Assembly: GCA_041879425.1 (NCBI GenBank)
Contig: CP090854.1
Span: 1,922,001-1,986,000, forward strand
Direction of reading: 5' to 3'
DNA: 64,000 nt
From: Vibrio pomeroyi
GTDB lineage: Bacteria > Pseudomonadota > Gammaproteobacteria > Enterobacterales > Vibrionaceae
Position numbers and translations under genes: made by a program. Position 1 is the stretch's first letter, and each line of letters begins with the position of its first letter. Below are positions 1 to 8,729 of the stretch, one piece after another. The notes below the pieces were generated by a model. That model made no database searches and was not told where the DNA came from. It saw nothing but the letters and a program-made list of their open reading frames with translations.

Positions 1-1
1 C

Positions 2-2653
2 AACGATAACCAATCACAAACGTCATATTCACCAGAAGTAAGGAAAAACAAAGGCATCTCACCTTTGTGGATTCTGCCGATATTAACCGTCGCATTAGCC
101 GGTTGGTTGGTCATGAAATCGATCCACGATGCAGGCCAACGTGTTCAGATATACTTTTCAGATGCCGCAGGTTTAGTCGCAGGTCGAACAACGATTCGTT
201 ACCAAGGCTTAGAGGTGGGTATGGTGCGCGACATCACCTTATCCAAAGATCTATCGAGCATCTATGTCGATGCTGACATCTACCCAGAAGCGAAGAAACT
301 ACTATCAAAAGGCACACGTTTTTGGCTCGTAAAGCCAACGGCCAGTTTGTCTGGTATCTCTGGGTTAGATGCACTTGTTTCAGGTAACTATATCGCTATA
401 CACCCTAGCGAAACTAAAGAAGAGCCAGAAACCGTTTTTCAGGCTTTAGAGTCGTCCCCTTCTGATTTGCTGGCTTCTGAAGGTCTAAACATCTCATTGA
501 CGACCAAAGATCTAGGTGGTGTGTCTGTTGGCTCTCAAATCGTTTATCGTAAAATCCCCATTGGTGAGGTTTACAACTACCAGCTAAACGACAACGCTAA
601 ATCCGTAACCATTCAAGCGTCAATTAAAGATGAATACAGCCATATCATTACCGATCAAAGCCGTTTTTGGAATGTAAGTGGCTTAGGTGCCAGTATTGGA
701 TTTTCAGGTGTTGACGTGCGCTTAGAAAGTCTAAGTGCCCTATTAGGTGGCTCTATCGCCGTGGACTCTCCAGGAGAAGGCGAACCGGTTGAGATGAACA
801 CCAAGTTCAAGCTCTACCCAGATTTGAAAACAGCAGGCCGTGGTATCTCTATCAAGATCGCTGTTCCCGATGATAACAAGATCAGTGCAACGGGCGCTCC
901 GATCATGTATCGCGGCATTGAAATAGGTCAAATCACCGACTTATCTTTAAGCGAGGGACGTGAAAACGTGGTCGCATCCGCTGCTATCCAGCCTGCATTC
1001 AGTGACTTTTTAAATAGCGGCAGTAAATTCGTTCTAGAAGAAGCTGAACTATCGCTTACTGGCATGAAAAACATTGCAAACTTAGTGACAGGTAACTTTT
1101 TAACCTTGGTACCGGGCAAAGGTGAAAAAGCCCGTCGATTTACTGCGATCCGTAAGAACGAATTCAGTCAGGAACAAGAGAAATCCGTTGCGATTCGCTT
1201 AACCTCAAACAATTCGTTCGGACTGGATGTCGGTACACAACTGCTCTACAAAGGTATTGCTGTTGGCTCTATCATCCAAGTGGGCTTAGTCGATGGTGTT
1301 GGCACTGGCTCTGATAAGCACGAAGTGTTCATGGATGCGCTTATCGACAACGAGTACGCGCACCTTATCAAAAGTCACAACCGTTTCTTCGTGACAGGCA
1401 GTGCGACCGCGGAGCTTACCGAATCAGGTTTGAGTGTTACTGTTCCACCAGCAAAACAGCTTCTGACTGGCTCGATTAGCTTTGTAAGTGAAGGTAAATC
1501 TGAAGCTCGAACGGACTACCAACTTTTCCAAAGTAAATCGTTAGCAGAAATCGCTAAGTTTAATCAGTCCGGCTCAAAGACGCTTTCGTTGTTTGCCAGT
1601 GAGTTACCTTCAATTTCTAAAGGCAGCCCACTACTCTATCGCAACCTACAAGTGGGTAGTATTTCTGATTTTCAGCTTGCAGACGGTGGTGTAAGAATCA
1701 AAGTCACGATCGAAAATCGTTATACGCACTTGCTCAATAAGCATACCGTTTTCTGGAACCGTTCAGGCGTTGAGGTTGATGCGTCACTATCGGGTATCAG
1801 TATTAAAGCGGCGCCAGTTAAAACTCTTATCCAAGGCGGTATTGCTTTTGACTCTCTGCCGGGAATCGACAACAAACTTGGTGATGTGTGGAAGCTTTAT
1901 AAAGATTCGAAATCCGCTCGAAAATTTGGCCGCGCGATTACTATCACCTCTTCTGGCGATCAAGAAGTCAGCAAGGGTATGGCGATCAAATATCAAGGTG
2001 TCACTGTTGGTGAGGTTACTTTGGTGATTCCGAACTTCAACAAAGGCGGTATTGAGATTACTGCGCGTATTTTACCTGAGTACGTCGACAAGATTGCCGT
2101 GACGAACAGTCACTTCTGGTTGGCAGAACCTGAGATTGGCCTTAACGGCATCAAAAACGTCTCTGCGCTGCTCTCTAAACACATCAACGTAGATCCGGGC
2201 AAAGGTGAAAGAAACACGAAATTTGAGCTTAGCAAGGGACCCGTGCAGCCTGAAGGCAAAATATTCCAGCTACAAAGCGAAACGCGAGGCTCGGTATCAG
2301 AAGGCACACCTATCCTATTCCGCGAACTTGAAATCGGCAGTGTTATCGATGTTCAGCTAGGCGAGTTTGCCGACCGCATTATATCTACGATTCAAATAGA
2401 ACCTGATTACGCGTATCTAATTCGCGCAAACACTGTGTTCTGGAACGTGTCGGGCGTCGATGTCTCTATTGGTCTATCAGGCGCAAACATCAAAGCCGGA
2501 ACGGTAGACAGCTTATTAAGAGGTGGTATTACATTCTCAACCCCACCGACGAATGAACTTCAACCAGTCGCAAGCGAAGATCAGTCTTTCTATCTCTATC
2601 CTCAAGCCGAAGATGAGTGGAAATCATGGAGAACCGCGATTCCTCGCCCATAG
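2..2653 (+). CDS. letB: LetB (YebT) MCE-domain lipid transport protein, 5' partial
   Basis: The reading frame is open to the left edge, so the true start lies just outside the window; a TTG at 65 is internal. A hydrophobic segment (WILPILTVALAGWLV, near codons 23-37) anchors it in the inner membrane. Seven MCE-type domains follow, recognised by recurring GxxVxYxGxxVG-like motifs (IRYQGLEVG, IVYRKIPIG, IMYRGIEIG, LLYKGIAVG, LLYRNLQVG, IKYQGVTVG, ILFRELEIG). Seven MCE domains and about 884 visible codons match E. coli LetB, which stacks MCE rings into a tunnel across the periplasm for lipid movement between the membranes. The next gene is rsmF, as in the E. coli letA-letB-rsmF order, so letA is expected just upstream. 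PqiB, with three MCE domains, is excluded by the domain count. Confidence 0.93.
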   Translation, partial: NDNQSQTSYSPEVRKNKGISPLWILPILTVALAGWLVMKSIHDAGQRVQIYFSDAAGLVAGRTTIRYQGLEVGMVRDITLSKDLSSIYVDADIYPEAKKLLSKGTRFWLVKPTASLSGISGLDALVSGNYIAIHPSETKEEPETVFQALESSPSDLLASEGLNISLTTKDLGGVSVGSQIVYRKIPIGEVYNYQLNDNAKSVTIQASIKDEYSHIITDQSRFWNVSGLGASIGFSGVDVRLESLSALLGGSIAVDSPGEGEPVEMNTKFKLYPDLKTAGRGISIKIAVPDDNKISATGAPIMYRGIEIGQITDLSLSEGRENVVASAAIQPAFSDFLNSGSKFVLEEAELSLTGMKNIANLVTGNFLTLVPGKGEKARRFTAIRKNEFSQEQEKSVAIRLTSNNSFGLDVGTQLLYKGIAVGSIIQVGLVDGVGTGSDKHEVFMDALIDNEYAHLIKSHNRFFVTGSATAELTESGLSVTVPPAKQLLTGSISFVSEGKSEARTDYQLFQSKSLAEIAKFNQSGSKTLSLFASELPSISKGSPLLYRNLQVGSISDFQLADGGVRIKVTIENRYTHLLNKHTVFWNRSGVEVDASLSGISIKAAPVKTLIQGGIAFDSLPGIDNKLGDVWKLYKDSKSARKFGRAITITSSGDQEVSKGMAIKYQGVTVGEVTLVIPNFNKGGIEITARILPEYVDKIAVTNSHFWLAEPEIGLNGIKNVSALLSKHINVDPGKGERNTKFELSKGPVQPEGKIFQLQSETRGSVSEGTPILFRELEIGSVIDVQLGEFADRIISTIQIEPDYAYLIRANTVFWNVSGVDVSIGLSGANIKAGTVDSLLRGGITFSTPPTNELQPVASEDQSFYLYPQAEDEWKSWRTAIPRP

Positions 2654-2696
2654 AGTGAATTCCCACACGTTTCAGGAAGATTAATTCTTCATCAAA

Positions 2697-2720
2697 ATGC
2701 AGCCATTAGGCTGCATTTTT
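2697..2720 (+). terminator. Intrinsic terminator after letB
   Basis: ATGCAGCC, loop ATTA, GGCTGCAT followed by TTTT. It lies 44 bases past the letB stop, so rsmF probably has its own promoter in the short gap. Confidence 0.85.
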
Positions 2721-2802
2721 GTTGTTTGCTATAAATATGGTTTAGGACGGCCTCATTTTGCTTTAAACTCACCGCATTAATGCAATAAATCGAGATACTC
2801 TT

Positions 2803-4224
2803 TTGCACGCTAACGTATATATTCCAGAAGAATTCCTAACGCACATCGAAGCAATCATGCCTAGTCATCTAGATATGGCTTCTTTTGTCGCTTCATGCCA
2901 AAAACCACTTCGTAAAAGTATTCGAGTCAACACATTGAAGATCAGTGTTGAAGACTTCCTCGTACGAGCAAAAGAGAAAGGCTGGGAACTGGAACCTGTA
3001 CCTTGGTGCGAAACGGGCTTTTGGATTACAGCTGATGAGAGTGAAGCGCCACTAGGTAATACGGCAGAACACATGTCTGGTCTTTTCTACATCCAAGAAG
3101 CCAGCTCGATGATGCCACCTTCGGCACTTTTCCAAGGTGAAGCTGATTACCAAGCGGTGTTAGACACTGCGGCTGCACCAGGCTCTAAAACCACTCAAAT
3201 CGCTGCGCTAATGAATAATCGCGGTGTATTGGTTGCCAATGAATACGCAGCAAGCCGTGTGAAAGTCCTTCACGCTAACATCGAACGTTGTGGTGTTCGT
3301 AATGCCGCTCTAAGTAACTTTGACGGCCGTGTATTCGGTGGATGGCTACCAGAACAATTCGATGCAGTGTTGTTAGACGCACCCTGCTCTGGCGAAGGCA
3401 CTATTCGTAAAGACGCCGACGCAATGAAGAACTGGACTTATCAATCAGTAGTCGACATTGCAGATACCCAAAAAGACCTGATTGAAAGTGCTTTCCACGC
3501 CCTTAAGCCTAATGGAGTTCTGGTTTACTCAACGTGTACGTTAAGCACGGAAGAGAACCAACAAGTTTGTCATCACCTAAAAGAAACCTTTGGTGACGCG
3601 GTCGAATTCGAATCTCTAGAATCACTGTTTGAAGACGCAAAAGCGACCACAACAGAAGAAGGCTTCTTACACATCTTCCCTCAGGTTTATGACTCTGAAG
3701 GCTTCTTTGTTGCACGTATTCGCAAGCTAGCATCGGTTACTCCGCCAGAAGTGAAAAAACGCTTAGGTAAGTTTCCATTCGAGAAAGCATCGAAAAAAGC
3801 ACAACAAGAAGTGGCTGAACAGCTTTTAAGTGCGTTAGATATCGAGTTACCAAGCGATACACAGGTATGGACACGCGACAAAGACGTATGGCTATTCCCT
3901 GAAGCGTTAGAGCCGATGATTGGTGAGTTCCGCTTCTCTCGCATGGGCATCAAGATCGCAGAAACCCATAAAAAAGGTTACCGCTGGCAGCACCAAGTGG
4001 CGACCACCCTCGCGACAGGCAATGAAGCCAACATTGTTGAACTGACTATCGAAGATGCTCGTGAATGGTTCATGGGACGAGATGTTCGCCCTGAAGGTTT
4101 ATCAGGTAAAGGCGAAGTACTGGTTAAATACAACGGTGCAATCATTGGCCTTGGTAAATGGGTTGGTAACCGAGTTAAGAACGGTTTACCACGTGAACTA
4201 GTGCGCGATAAGAACCTGTTCTAG
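2803..4224 (+). CDS. rsmF: 16S rRNA m5C1407 methyltransferase RsmF
   Basis: SAM-dependent cytosine-5 methyltransferase of the RsmB/RsmF (Nol1/Nop2/Sun) family, which in E. coli methylates C1407 of 16S rRNA. The 473 residues collinearly match E. coli RsmF (479). Visible motifs are the SAM loop DTAAAPGSKTTQ (about 121-132), DAPCSGEG with Cys195, and STCTLS with Cys245; two cysteines in these motifs are the hallmark of RNA m5C methylases. The C-terminal third carries the PUA-like region ending RELVRDKNLF. The start is TTG at 2803, chosen because the N-terminus (HANVYIPEEFL) aligns with the E. coli N-terminus; the ribosome binding site is weak. It sits downstream of letB as in Enterobacteriaceae. 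Confidence 0.95.
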   Translation: MHANVYIPEEFLTHIEAIMPSHLDMASFVASCQKPLRKSIRVNTLKISVEDFLVRAKEKGWELEPVPWCETGFWITADESEAPLGNTAEHMSGLFYIQEASSMMPPSALFQGEADYQAVLDTAAAPGSKTTQIAALMNNRGVLVANEYAASRVKVLHANIERCGVRNAALSNFDGRVFGGWLPEQFDAVLLDAPCSGEGTIRKDADAMKNWTYQSVVDIADTQKDLIESAFHALKPNGVLVYSTCTLSTEENQQVCHHLKETFGDAVEFESLESLFEDAKATTTEEGFLHIFPQVYDSEGFFVARIRKLASVTPPEVKKRLGKFPFEKASKKAQQEVAEQLLSALDIELPSDTQVWTRDKDVWLFPEALEPMIGEFRFSRMGIKIAETHKKGYRWQHQVATTLATGNEANIVELTIEDAREWFMGRDVRPEGLSGKGEVLVKYNGAIIGLGKWVGNRVKNGLPRELVRDKNLF

Positions 4225-4259
4225 CTTTTAGCTTTTAGCTTTTAGCTTTTAGCTTTTAG
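4225..4259 (+). repeat. Five tandem CTTTTAG heptamers
   Basis: Five exact copies of the 7-mer CTTTTAG begin directly after the rsmF TAG stop. Because 7 is not a multiple of 3, TAG falls in all three frames. This looks like a slippage-prone microsatellite. Confidence 0.9.
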
Positions 4260-4301
4260 CACATGCTCTATCCCTGAACAGATCTATACAGACGAATAAA
4301 C

Positions 4302-4337
4302 AAAAAGCCCAAACAACGCAGGTTGCTTGGGCTTTTT
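4302..4337 (+). terminator. Terminator of rsmF
   Basis: AAAAAGCCCAA pairs with TTGGGCTTTTT, with an inner CAAC/GTTG stem, and ends in a T run on the plus strand. The poly-A on the 5' side means it could also work on the minus strand. Confidence 0.85.
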
Positions 4338-4515
4338 CTATTCAATCTGTTTTTGGAGAGACTAACTCAGTCAACGCAAATAAAAAGGTTGATGAATCAA
4401 CGCTTAATTATAAAAACATCAATTCAAGTCACTATTTGCGTTATCAAAAATCGCATATCAGAAAAATTAAACTAGACTTCATTCTATTAGATAAACAATT
4501 ACAACGATTAGCGTA

Positions 4516-4570
4516 GGCTCTTCGGAGCCCTTTCCCCTAAGCCCAAACAGGAAGGTTTGGGCTTCTTTTT
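4516..4570 (+). terminator. UUCG hairpin plus rho-independent terminator with no plus-strand gene in front
   Basis: GGCTC-TTCG-GAGCC (4516-4529), a pyrimidine-rich linker, then GCCCAAAC-AGGAAG-GTTTGGGC (4541-4562) followed by TTCTTTTT on the plus strand. On the minus strand no T run follows, so it is not an obvious terminator for the convergent cvfB-like gene. The rsmF terminator lies about 200 bases upstream, so this probably ends a separate short transcript. The rest of 4338-4515 is AT-rich with no other clear signal. Confidence 0.6.
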
Positions 4571-4585
4571 GACCGGCAGACCCGC

Positions 4586-5425
4586 TTATTTAGTTAAGCG
4601 AATGCCTTCTTTGTCGATCGAGATTTTGCCAGACTTGTACAAACCACCAATGGTCTTTTTGAACGTACCTTTACTGGTTCTGAATGCAGAGAAAATCGCA
4701 TCCGGTGAAGACTTGTCATTCAATGGCAAGAAGCCACCTTTCTTTTCAAGCAAGTCTAAAATCTTAGTACTTAGATCATCCATCTTAGCTACACCAATCT
4801 TCTGAAGAGACAGATCAATCTTACCGTCTTCTTCACGAACATTTTTAATGTAGCCTTTCAGAGTTTTACCGATGAACAGCTTGCCGATGATGTCAGATGG
4901 GAAAATCATGCCCCAGTGCTCGCCATTTACGATCGCTTTGTAACCCAATTGGCTACGTTCAGCGATGATAAGATCCACTTGCTCGTTTTGCTTATAAGTC
5001 GCAGGCGTGTTGTCTAACCACTTGTTGAACTTTGTTGTACCTACAATGCGGCTAGATGCTTTATCAATATATACATATACTAAGATTGACTGACCTTCGT
5101 TTAAACGGCCACGTTGCTCGCTGAAAGGAACCAGTAGGTCTTTACCTTTCACGCCCCAACTCATGAATGCGCCAGTGCTGTTTACACCTTCAACGGTCAT
5201 CAAACCAAACTGCCCTACTTGAGCTATCGGTTTTTCAGTCGTTGCAGCGATCTGGTTGTCAGAATCAATGTATAAGAAAACATCTAACTTTTGACCAATT
5301 TCAACACCTTCAGGAGTAAATCGTTTAGGCAGCAACACGGTTCCATAGTCACTAGCGTCAAGGAATACACCGAAGTCTGCTTGTTTTACTACTTCTAAGT
5401 TGTTTATTTGACCAATATTAATCAT
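4586..5425 (-). CDS. CvfB-like S1 RNA-binding protein
   Basis: A 279-residue protein of the CvfB/YitL family: tandem S1-like OB folds followed by a C-terminal winged helix. The N-terminal part (INNLEVVKQADFGVFLD, then VLLPKRF) is a typical S1 strand pattern. A later S1-like block reads GYIKNVREEDGKIDLSLQ. The tail around FSAFRTSKGTFKKTIGGLYK is the winged-helix signature. CvfB proteins bind RNA and act as post-transcriptional regulators in Firmicutes; the role in Vibrio is inferred only. I start at the ATG at 5425 (MINIGQINN) rather than 23 codons upstream, because family members begin there and a GAGA-type ribosome binding site precedes it. It is divergent from the next gene across about 97 bases. 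Confidence 0.85.
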   Translation of the reverse strand: MINIGQINNLEVVKQADFGVFLDASDYGTVLLPKRFTPEGVEIGQKLDVFLYIDSDNQIAATTEKPIAQVGQFGLMTVEGVNSTGAFMSWGVKGKDLLVPFSEQRGRLNEGQSILVYVYIDKASSRIVGTTKFNKWLDNTPATYKQNEQVDLIIAERSQLGYKAIVNGEHWGMIFPSDIIGKLFIGKTLKGYIKNVREEDGKIDLSLQKIGVAKMDDLSTKILDLLEKKGGFLPLNDKSSPDAIFSAFRTSKGTFKKTIGGLYKSGKISIDKEGIRLTK

Positions 5426-5522
5426 CAAGATTGTCTCTACTTTAAATTTGGCGGAGATTATACGTGATCTCTGATATGCTTTCGCTAGTTTCATTCATAT
5501 TTTTACATTCTAGGAGCCATCG

Positions 5523-6878
5523 TTGATCACCGTTGATAAACAAGATGCGATAACACTTAAAATTAACCATGCCATGGCTAAAACAAAAAAGCTCGACATG
5601 GACGTTTATCTATTCATTCCCGGTGAACTTGGACTGACTCCTGAAGTGCTTTCTGAAAGCGCATTTTTCTACAGCTCGATCACTCAAAAACGTGCTTATT
5701 ACAGTGATAAAACACTGCTGCCTTTGGTGCACAGCCGTTTAGCAAAACGTGGCCGACTGTCCATTACACAGTACCGTGTAAGTTTGAGTTTGTTCGCTTA
5801 TCAATATGTTATCGCATTGGACAAAGCCGTAAGTAGCTTGAATAAGAACGATAGTGACGACGTAACGGCTGATGAAGTAGATGAAGTCATTGAACTGGCT
5901 TTAGATATCTTGAAAAAGCTACGCCGAAGCATCCCCTACGAAGAAAACCTCAAGCGCTACTACGCTAATATCGATAACTACCTATCTTGGTACACAGAGC
6001 AAAAGTTCTTATCGCTGGTTTCGCACATGCCACGTGGCAGTGAGTATTCAACGATTAAAGAACGACTCTTAACACTTTGTGATAAAGAGACTGCGCACCG
6101 TAAACTGAACCGCTACAACTCAGCAAGAGTTCGAGAAGACGTTACCCGCTTGAGTAACAAGATGCGCTTACTGCGTCGTTTGATTGAACACCCTATCGTG
6201 CTTAAAGAAAAGACGACATCGATGGGTAAGAACGTTAAGCGAGCCGTGAAAGGCATTGCGACCGGTTTGGTGATGGTTGTCGTGACCACTACCGTGATCT
6301 TGGCTCGTGATTTTCTCGGTGAGATTACCGCTTCTTTCATCGTGGCGATGTCTTTCATCTACGCGTTACGTGAGATCTTTAAAGATGACTTGAGAGACAT
6401 CCTTTGGCGCTGGCTGCGTAAAGGCAAGCCAAAATGGAAGCGTCGTTACTATGACCCAACGACCAACAAGTCAGTAGGCCATAAACTGGAATGGTTGGAT
6501 TACGCAAACTTTTCTAAGCTTGCAGATCGTATTCAATCAATTCGTAAGAAGCGTGTGGTGCAACGTGAAGAGCAAATCTTGCATTACCGCTCGCATACTG
6601 AGATGTCGACATCGACCTTTATGAGTGGTTATGAAGAGACTCGTGAAACATTATCGATCAGCTTGAGAGCGCTGACACGATTGATGGATAAGGGTTCGAA
6701 CAAGATCTACCGTTTGAATGAAGGACAAGTGAGCCGCGAATCAGTAGAAAAACGTCATCTTCTCAACCTGATCATCAAAGAGAACAACCATGATAACGAA
6801 CCAACCTACTACCGTTGGAAGATTGTTATGAACCGTTCCAAAATCGTTGATATTGAGCAAATCACTCAAGAGTCATAG
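5523..6878 (+). CDS. Conserved hypothetical membrane protein (two helices)
   Basis: I do not recognise this 451-residue protein. It starts at TTG 5523, six bases after a strong AGGAG. The first 230 residues are charged and probably helical and soluble. Two hydrophobic stretches follow (GLVMVVVTTTVILA, near 247-261, and ASFIVAMSFIYAL, near 269-282), separated by a short DFLGEI turn, suggesting a hairpin membrane anchor with both large domains in the cytoplasm. The segment after it is very basic (WRWLRKGKPKWKRRYYDP), fitting the positive-inside rule or nucleic-acid/phospholipid contact. The C-terminal 110 residues resemble no domain I know. No signal peptide. It shares a divergent promoter region with the cvfB-like gene. 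Confidence 0.8.
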   Translation: MITVDKQDAITLKINHAMAKTKKLDMDVYLFIPGELGLTPEVLSESAFFYSSITQKRAYYSDKTLLPLVHSRLAKRGRLSITQYRVSLSLFAYQYVIALDKAVSSLNKNDSDDVTADEVDEVIELALDILKKLRRSIPYEENLKRYYANIDNYLSWYTEQKFLSLVSHMPRGSEYSTIKERLLTLCDKETAHRKLNRYNSARVREDVTRLSNKMRLLRRLIEHPIVLKEKTTSMGKNVKRAVKGIATGLVMVVVTTTVILARDFLGEITASFIVAMSFIYALREIFKDDLRDILWRWLRKGKPKWKRRYYDPTTNKSVGHKLEWLDYANFSKLADRIQSIRKKRVVQREEQILHYRSHTEMSTSTFMSGYEETRETLSISLRALTRLMDKGSNKIYRLNEGQVSRESVEKRHLLNLIIKENNHDNEPTYYRWKIVMNRSKIVDIEQITQES

Positions 6879-6880
6879 AG

Positions 6881-6929
6881 CCGTTATAAAGTTCTCTATA
6901 ACGGTATGTGGAAACCATTCACATACCGT
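6881..6929 (+). other. Two overlapping, mutually exclusive hairpins
   Basis: CCGTTATA (6881-6888) pairs with TATAACGG (6897-6904). The same ACGG also begins ACGGTATGTG (6901-6910), which pairs with CACATACCGT (6920-6929). Only one hairpin can form fully. It lies just past the stop codon of the 451-residue gene and may be a terminator variant, though no strong T run follows. Confidence 0.6.
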
Positions 6930-6989
6930 TGTTTCAACTCTTCGAACATTCCCCCATAACCTCTTACCTAGCACCTATTTATTTGATGG

Positions 6990-7475
6990 CTATTTTCTGG
7001 ATGGGACTTTCTTAATTGAAAGCGTTAGCGTGAACTCGGCCATCGGCTCATCACCATGTAAAGATGGGCATGTCGCGATAATGGTTACGGGTTGATTGAC
7101 TCGTTCTCCGGTCGACATAGTTTCTGCCAACATAGTGTTGATCAGCTCACCGTCGTTACAAGTGAAATGCACATCACCTTCAGGGCGCTTCAAAAAGTTA
7201 CCCGTTACCTCTTTAAAAGCCAACGAGATCTTTTCACCTTGCTGTTGCGACTTACTCATCGCGAGAAAGCCACCGGCTACATCCGCACCGACAGCCAAAA
7301 CGCCAAAGTACATACTGTTAAGGTGATTCTTGGTACGTCTCTTGAGCGGGATTTTCACTTCAACATGTTGGTTGTCCAACGCGAGCAGTTTTGGTCGACA
7401 CAACCAGATAAGTGGGACTTTGAAAAAGCCAAACATGCTTAAGTAGAAATTTGCTTTTTGTAGAGGGGTCAACAT
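6990..7475 (-). CDS. DUF4442 hot-dog-fold thioesterase-like protein
   Basis: 161 residues matching the DUF4442 branch of the hot-dog superfamily. The N-terminal FYLSMFGFFKVPLIWLCRP segment is typical of DUF4442. The core NHLNSMYFGVLAVGADVAGG resembles the hot-dog helix of PaaI-like thioesterases, where the substrate acyl-CoA would bind. The likely role is a cytoplasmic acyl-CoA thioesterase or acyl binder; the substrate is unknown. The ATG is followed by a normal frame to the stop at 6990. It stands alone, with no operon partner. Confidence 0.8.
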   Translation of the reverse strand: MLTPLQKANFYLSMFGFFKVPLIWLCRPKLLALDNQHVEVKIPLKRRTKNHLNSMYFGVLAVGADVAGGFLAMSKSQQQGEKISLAFKEVTGNFLKRPEGDVHFTCNDGELINTMLAETMSTGERVNQPVTIIATCPSLHGDEPMAEFTLTLSIKKVPSRK

Positions 7476-7547
7476 TCGAATTACCTAGCCAAGTTAGTCA
7501 TCAGACCAGTTAATCGACTAGCGATAAGAATGTCAAAAAAATGTTAC

Positions 7548-7583
7548 AAAAAAGAGATATCATCGTACAATGATATCTCTTTC
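7548..7583 (-). terminator. Terminator of the PpsA-like gene
   Basis: AGAGATATCA and TGATATCTCT form a 10-bp stem around CATCGTACAA-region loop bases; read on the minus strand it ends in a T run. It lies about 50 bases past the stop at 7635. Confidence 0.75.
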
Positions 7584-7634
7584 ATTCTCAAAGCATAAGC
7601 GCTTTAAGTCAGCTTATCAGGCAAGCTAATCGAT

Positions 7635-8522
7635 TTAAGCAGTCACGACCGTTTCAACGCCTTCAAGGTCAGCAATGTAACCTTGTAGACGTGGGTAATC
7701 GACTAAACCTTGCGTTACTAACAATACTGGCTTCTTCGCATGCAGGGTCGCTTTAACAATCATATCAAGTAAAGTAATTACCGCTTCGTTTTGCGGATCG
7801 AAAGCATGTTGCTGCGCGTCATTTTGTTTGTCTACGCCAAGAGTGAAAGACGCTAGGCTGTCGACATTCACAACGACACCATCAAAGTAATGCAGTAGAC
7901 GTTCGCTCAATAGCACTGCAGAAGGAACATCACACGAGAACAGCACTTTCAGACCATTAAGACCGCGTGGTAAACCTTGCTCTGCTAGCAAGTCGATGAT
8001 CTTCGCAGCGTCGCTTAACGCACGAACGTAAGGCACAACGACTTCAACGTTGATGCCCTGCTCACGTAATGTCTTAATCACCTGACACTCTAAAGCGAAA
8101 GCCTTGCTGTATTCTGGTGTCGCATAGCGAGCGACACCACGAACGCCCAGTGCCGGGTTCACTTCCTCAACTTCGCAATTGCCGCCTAACAGCGAACGGA
8201 AGCTGTAGCTATCGGCACTGCTCAACGCGATGCGCACTGAGGTATGACTCGGTAGGACTGCAGCTTGAATCGCAATAACCAGTGTTGAAACAAAATGTTC
8301 TTCGACACTCTTGCCACCAAGGATGGCATCTAAAGAGGTTTTCTCAATATCAGAAAGTGTATCTAAATGGTCTTCAATCGATGGATGGTAGAAAACGCGG
8401 TCCATAACCAATTCAGACAGAGATACGTACAAGTGGGTAGAATTATTATTATCGTTATAAGAAGGCAGCACATCACCTAAGACAAGTTCTGGGTGCAAAG
8501 TGCTTTGATTTTCTTGAGTCAT
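7635..8522 (-). CDS. Stand-alone degenerate PEP-synthase C-terminal domain
   Basis: 295 residues aligning with roughly the last third of phosphoenolpyruvate synthase (PpsA), the PEP/pyruvate-binding TIM barrel. Recognisable landmarks are NPALGVRGVARY (PpsA NPxxGxRGxxRY), LKVLFSCDVPSAVLL (PpsA IMMCExPSNALL), YFDGVVVNVDSLASFTLGVD (PpsA FDGFSIGSNDLTQLTLGxD) and a tail near PVLLVTQGLVDYP. The catalytic Cys of the PpsA motif GICGQxPSDHP is missing there, and the GSNDLTQ motif has become NVDSLAS. The swivelling phosphohistidine and ATP-grasp domains are absent. It therefore should not make PEP; a regulatory or PEP/pyruvate-sensing role is possible. It is divergent from the PEP-using aroG, as ppsA and aroH are neighbours in E. 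coli. Confidence 0.75.
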   Translation of the reverse strand: MTQENQSTLHPELVLGDVLPSYNDNNNSTHLYVSLSELVMDRVFYHPSIEDHLDTLSDIEKTSLDAILGGKSVEEHFVSTLVIAIQAAVLPSHTSVRIALSSADSYSFRSLLGGNCEVEEVNPALGVRGVARYATPEYSKAFALECQVIKTLREQGINVEVVVPYVRALSDAAKIIDLLAEQGLPRGLNGLKVLFSCDVPSAVLLSERLLHYFDGVVVNVDSLASFTLGVDKQNDAQQHAFDPQNEAVITLLDMIVKATLHAKKPVLLVTQGLVDYPRLQGYIADLEGVETVVTA

Positions 8523-8729
8523 TGCTGCTCCAGCATTTTTATGTTGTGTTCAAACGAAAATACCGATAGCTGCCTGTTAATACAAGTGAAAATCCCTTAT
8601 TTGACGCTGGCCTGCTGATAAAAATAAGAATATTAGCAATAACTGAGATAACTTTGACTCAAGAGAGTTTATTCCTCTGTTCAATTCCGTTATCTTAACC
8701 ACTTCGCAATAGAATAAAAAAGCTATCAC

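Noticed and set aside
7092..7442. Plus-strand ORF opposite the DUF4442 gene
   Set aside because: It is a frame shadow; the minus-strand protein has the conserved hot-dog motifs.
8523..8729. TrpR operator upstream of the AroH-like DAHP synthase
   Set aside because: No sequence close to the GTACTAGTTAACTAGTAC-type operator; regulation remains unresolved.
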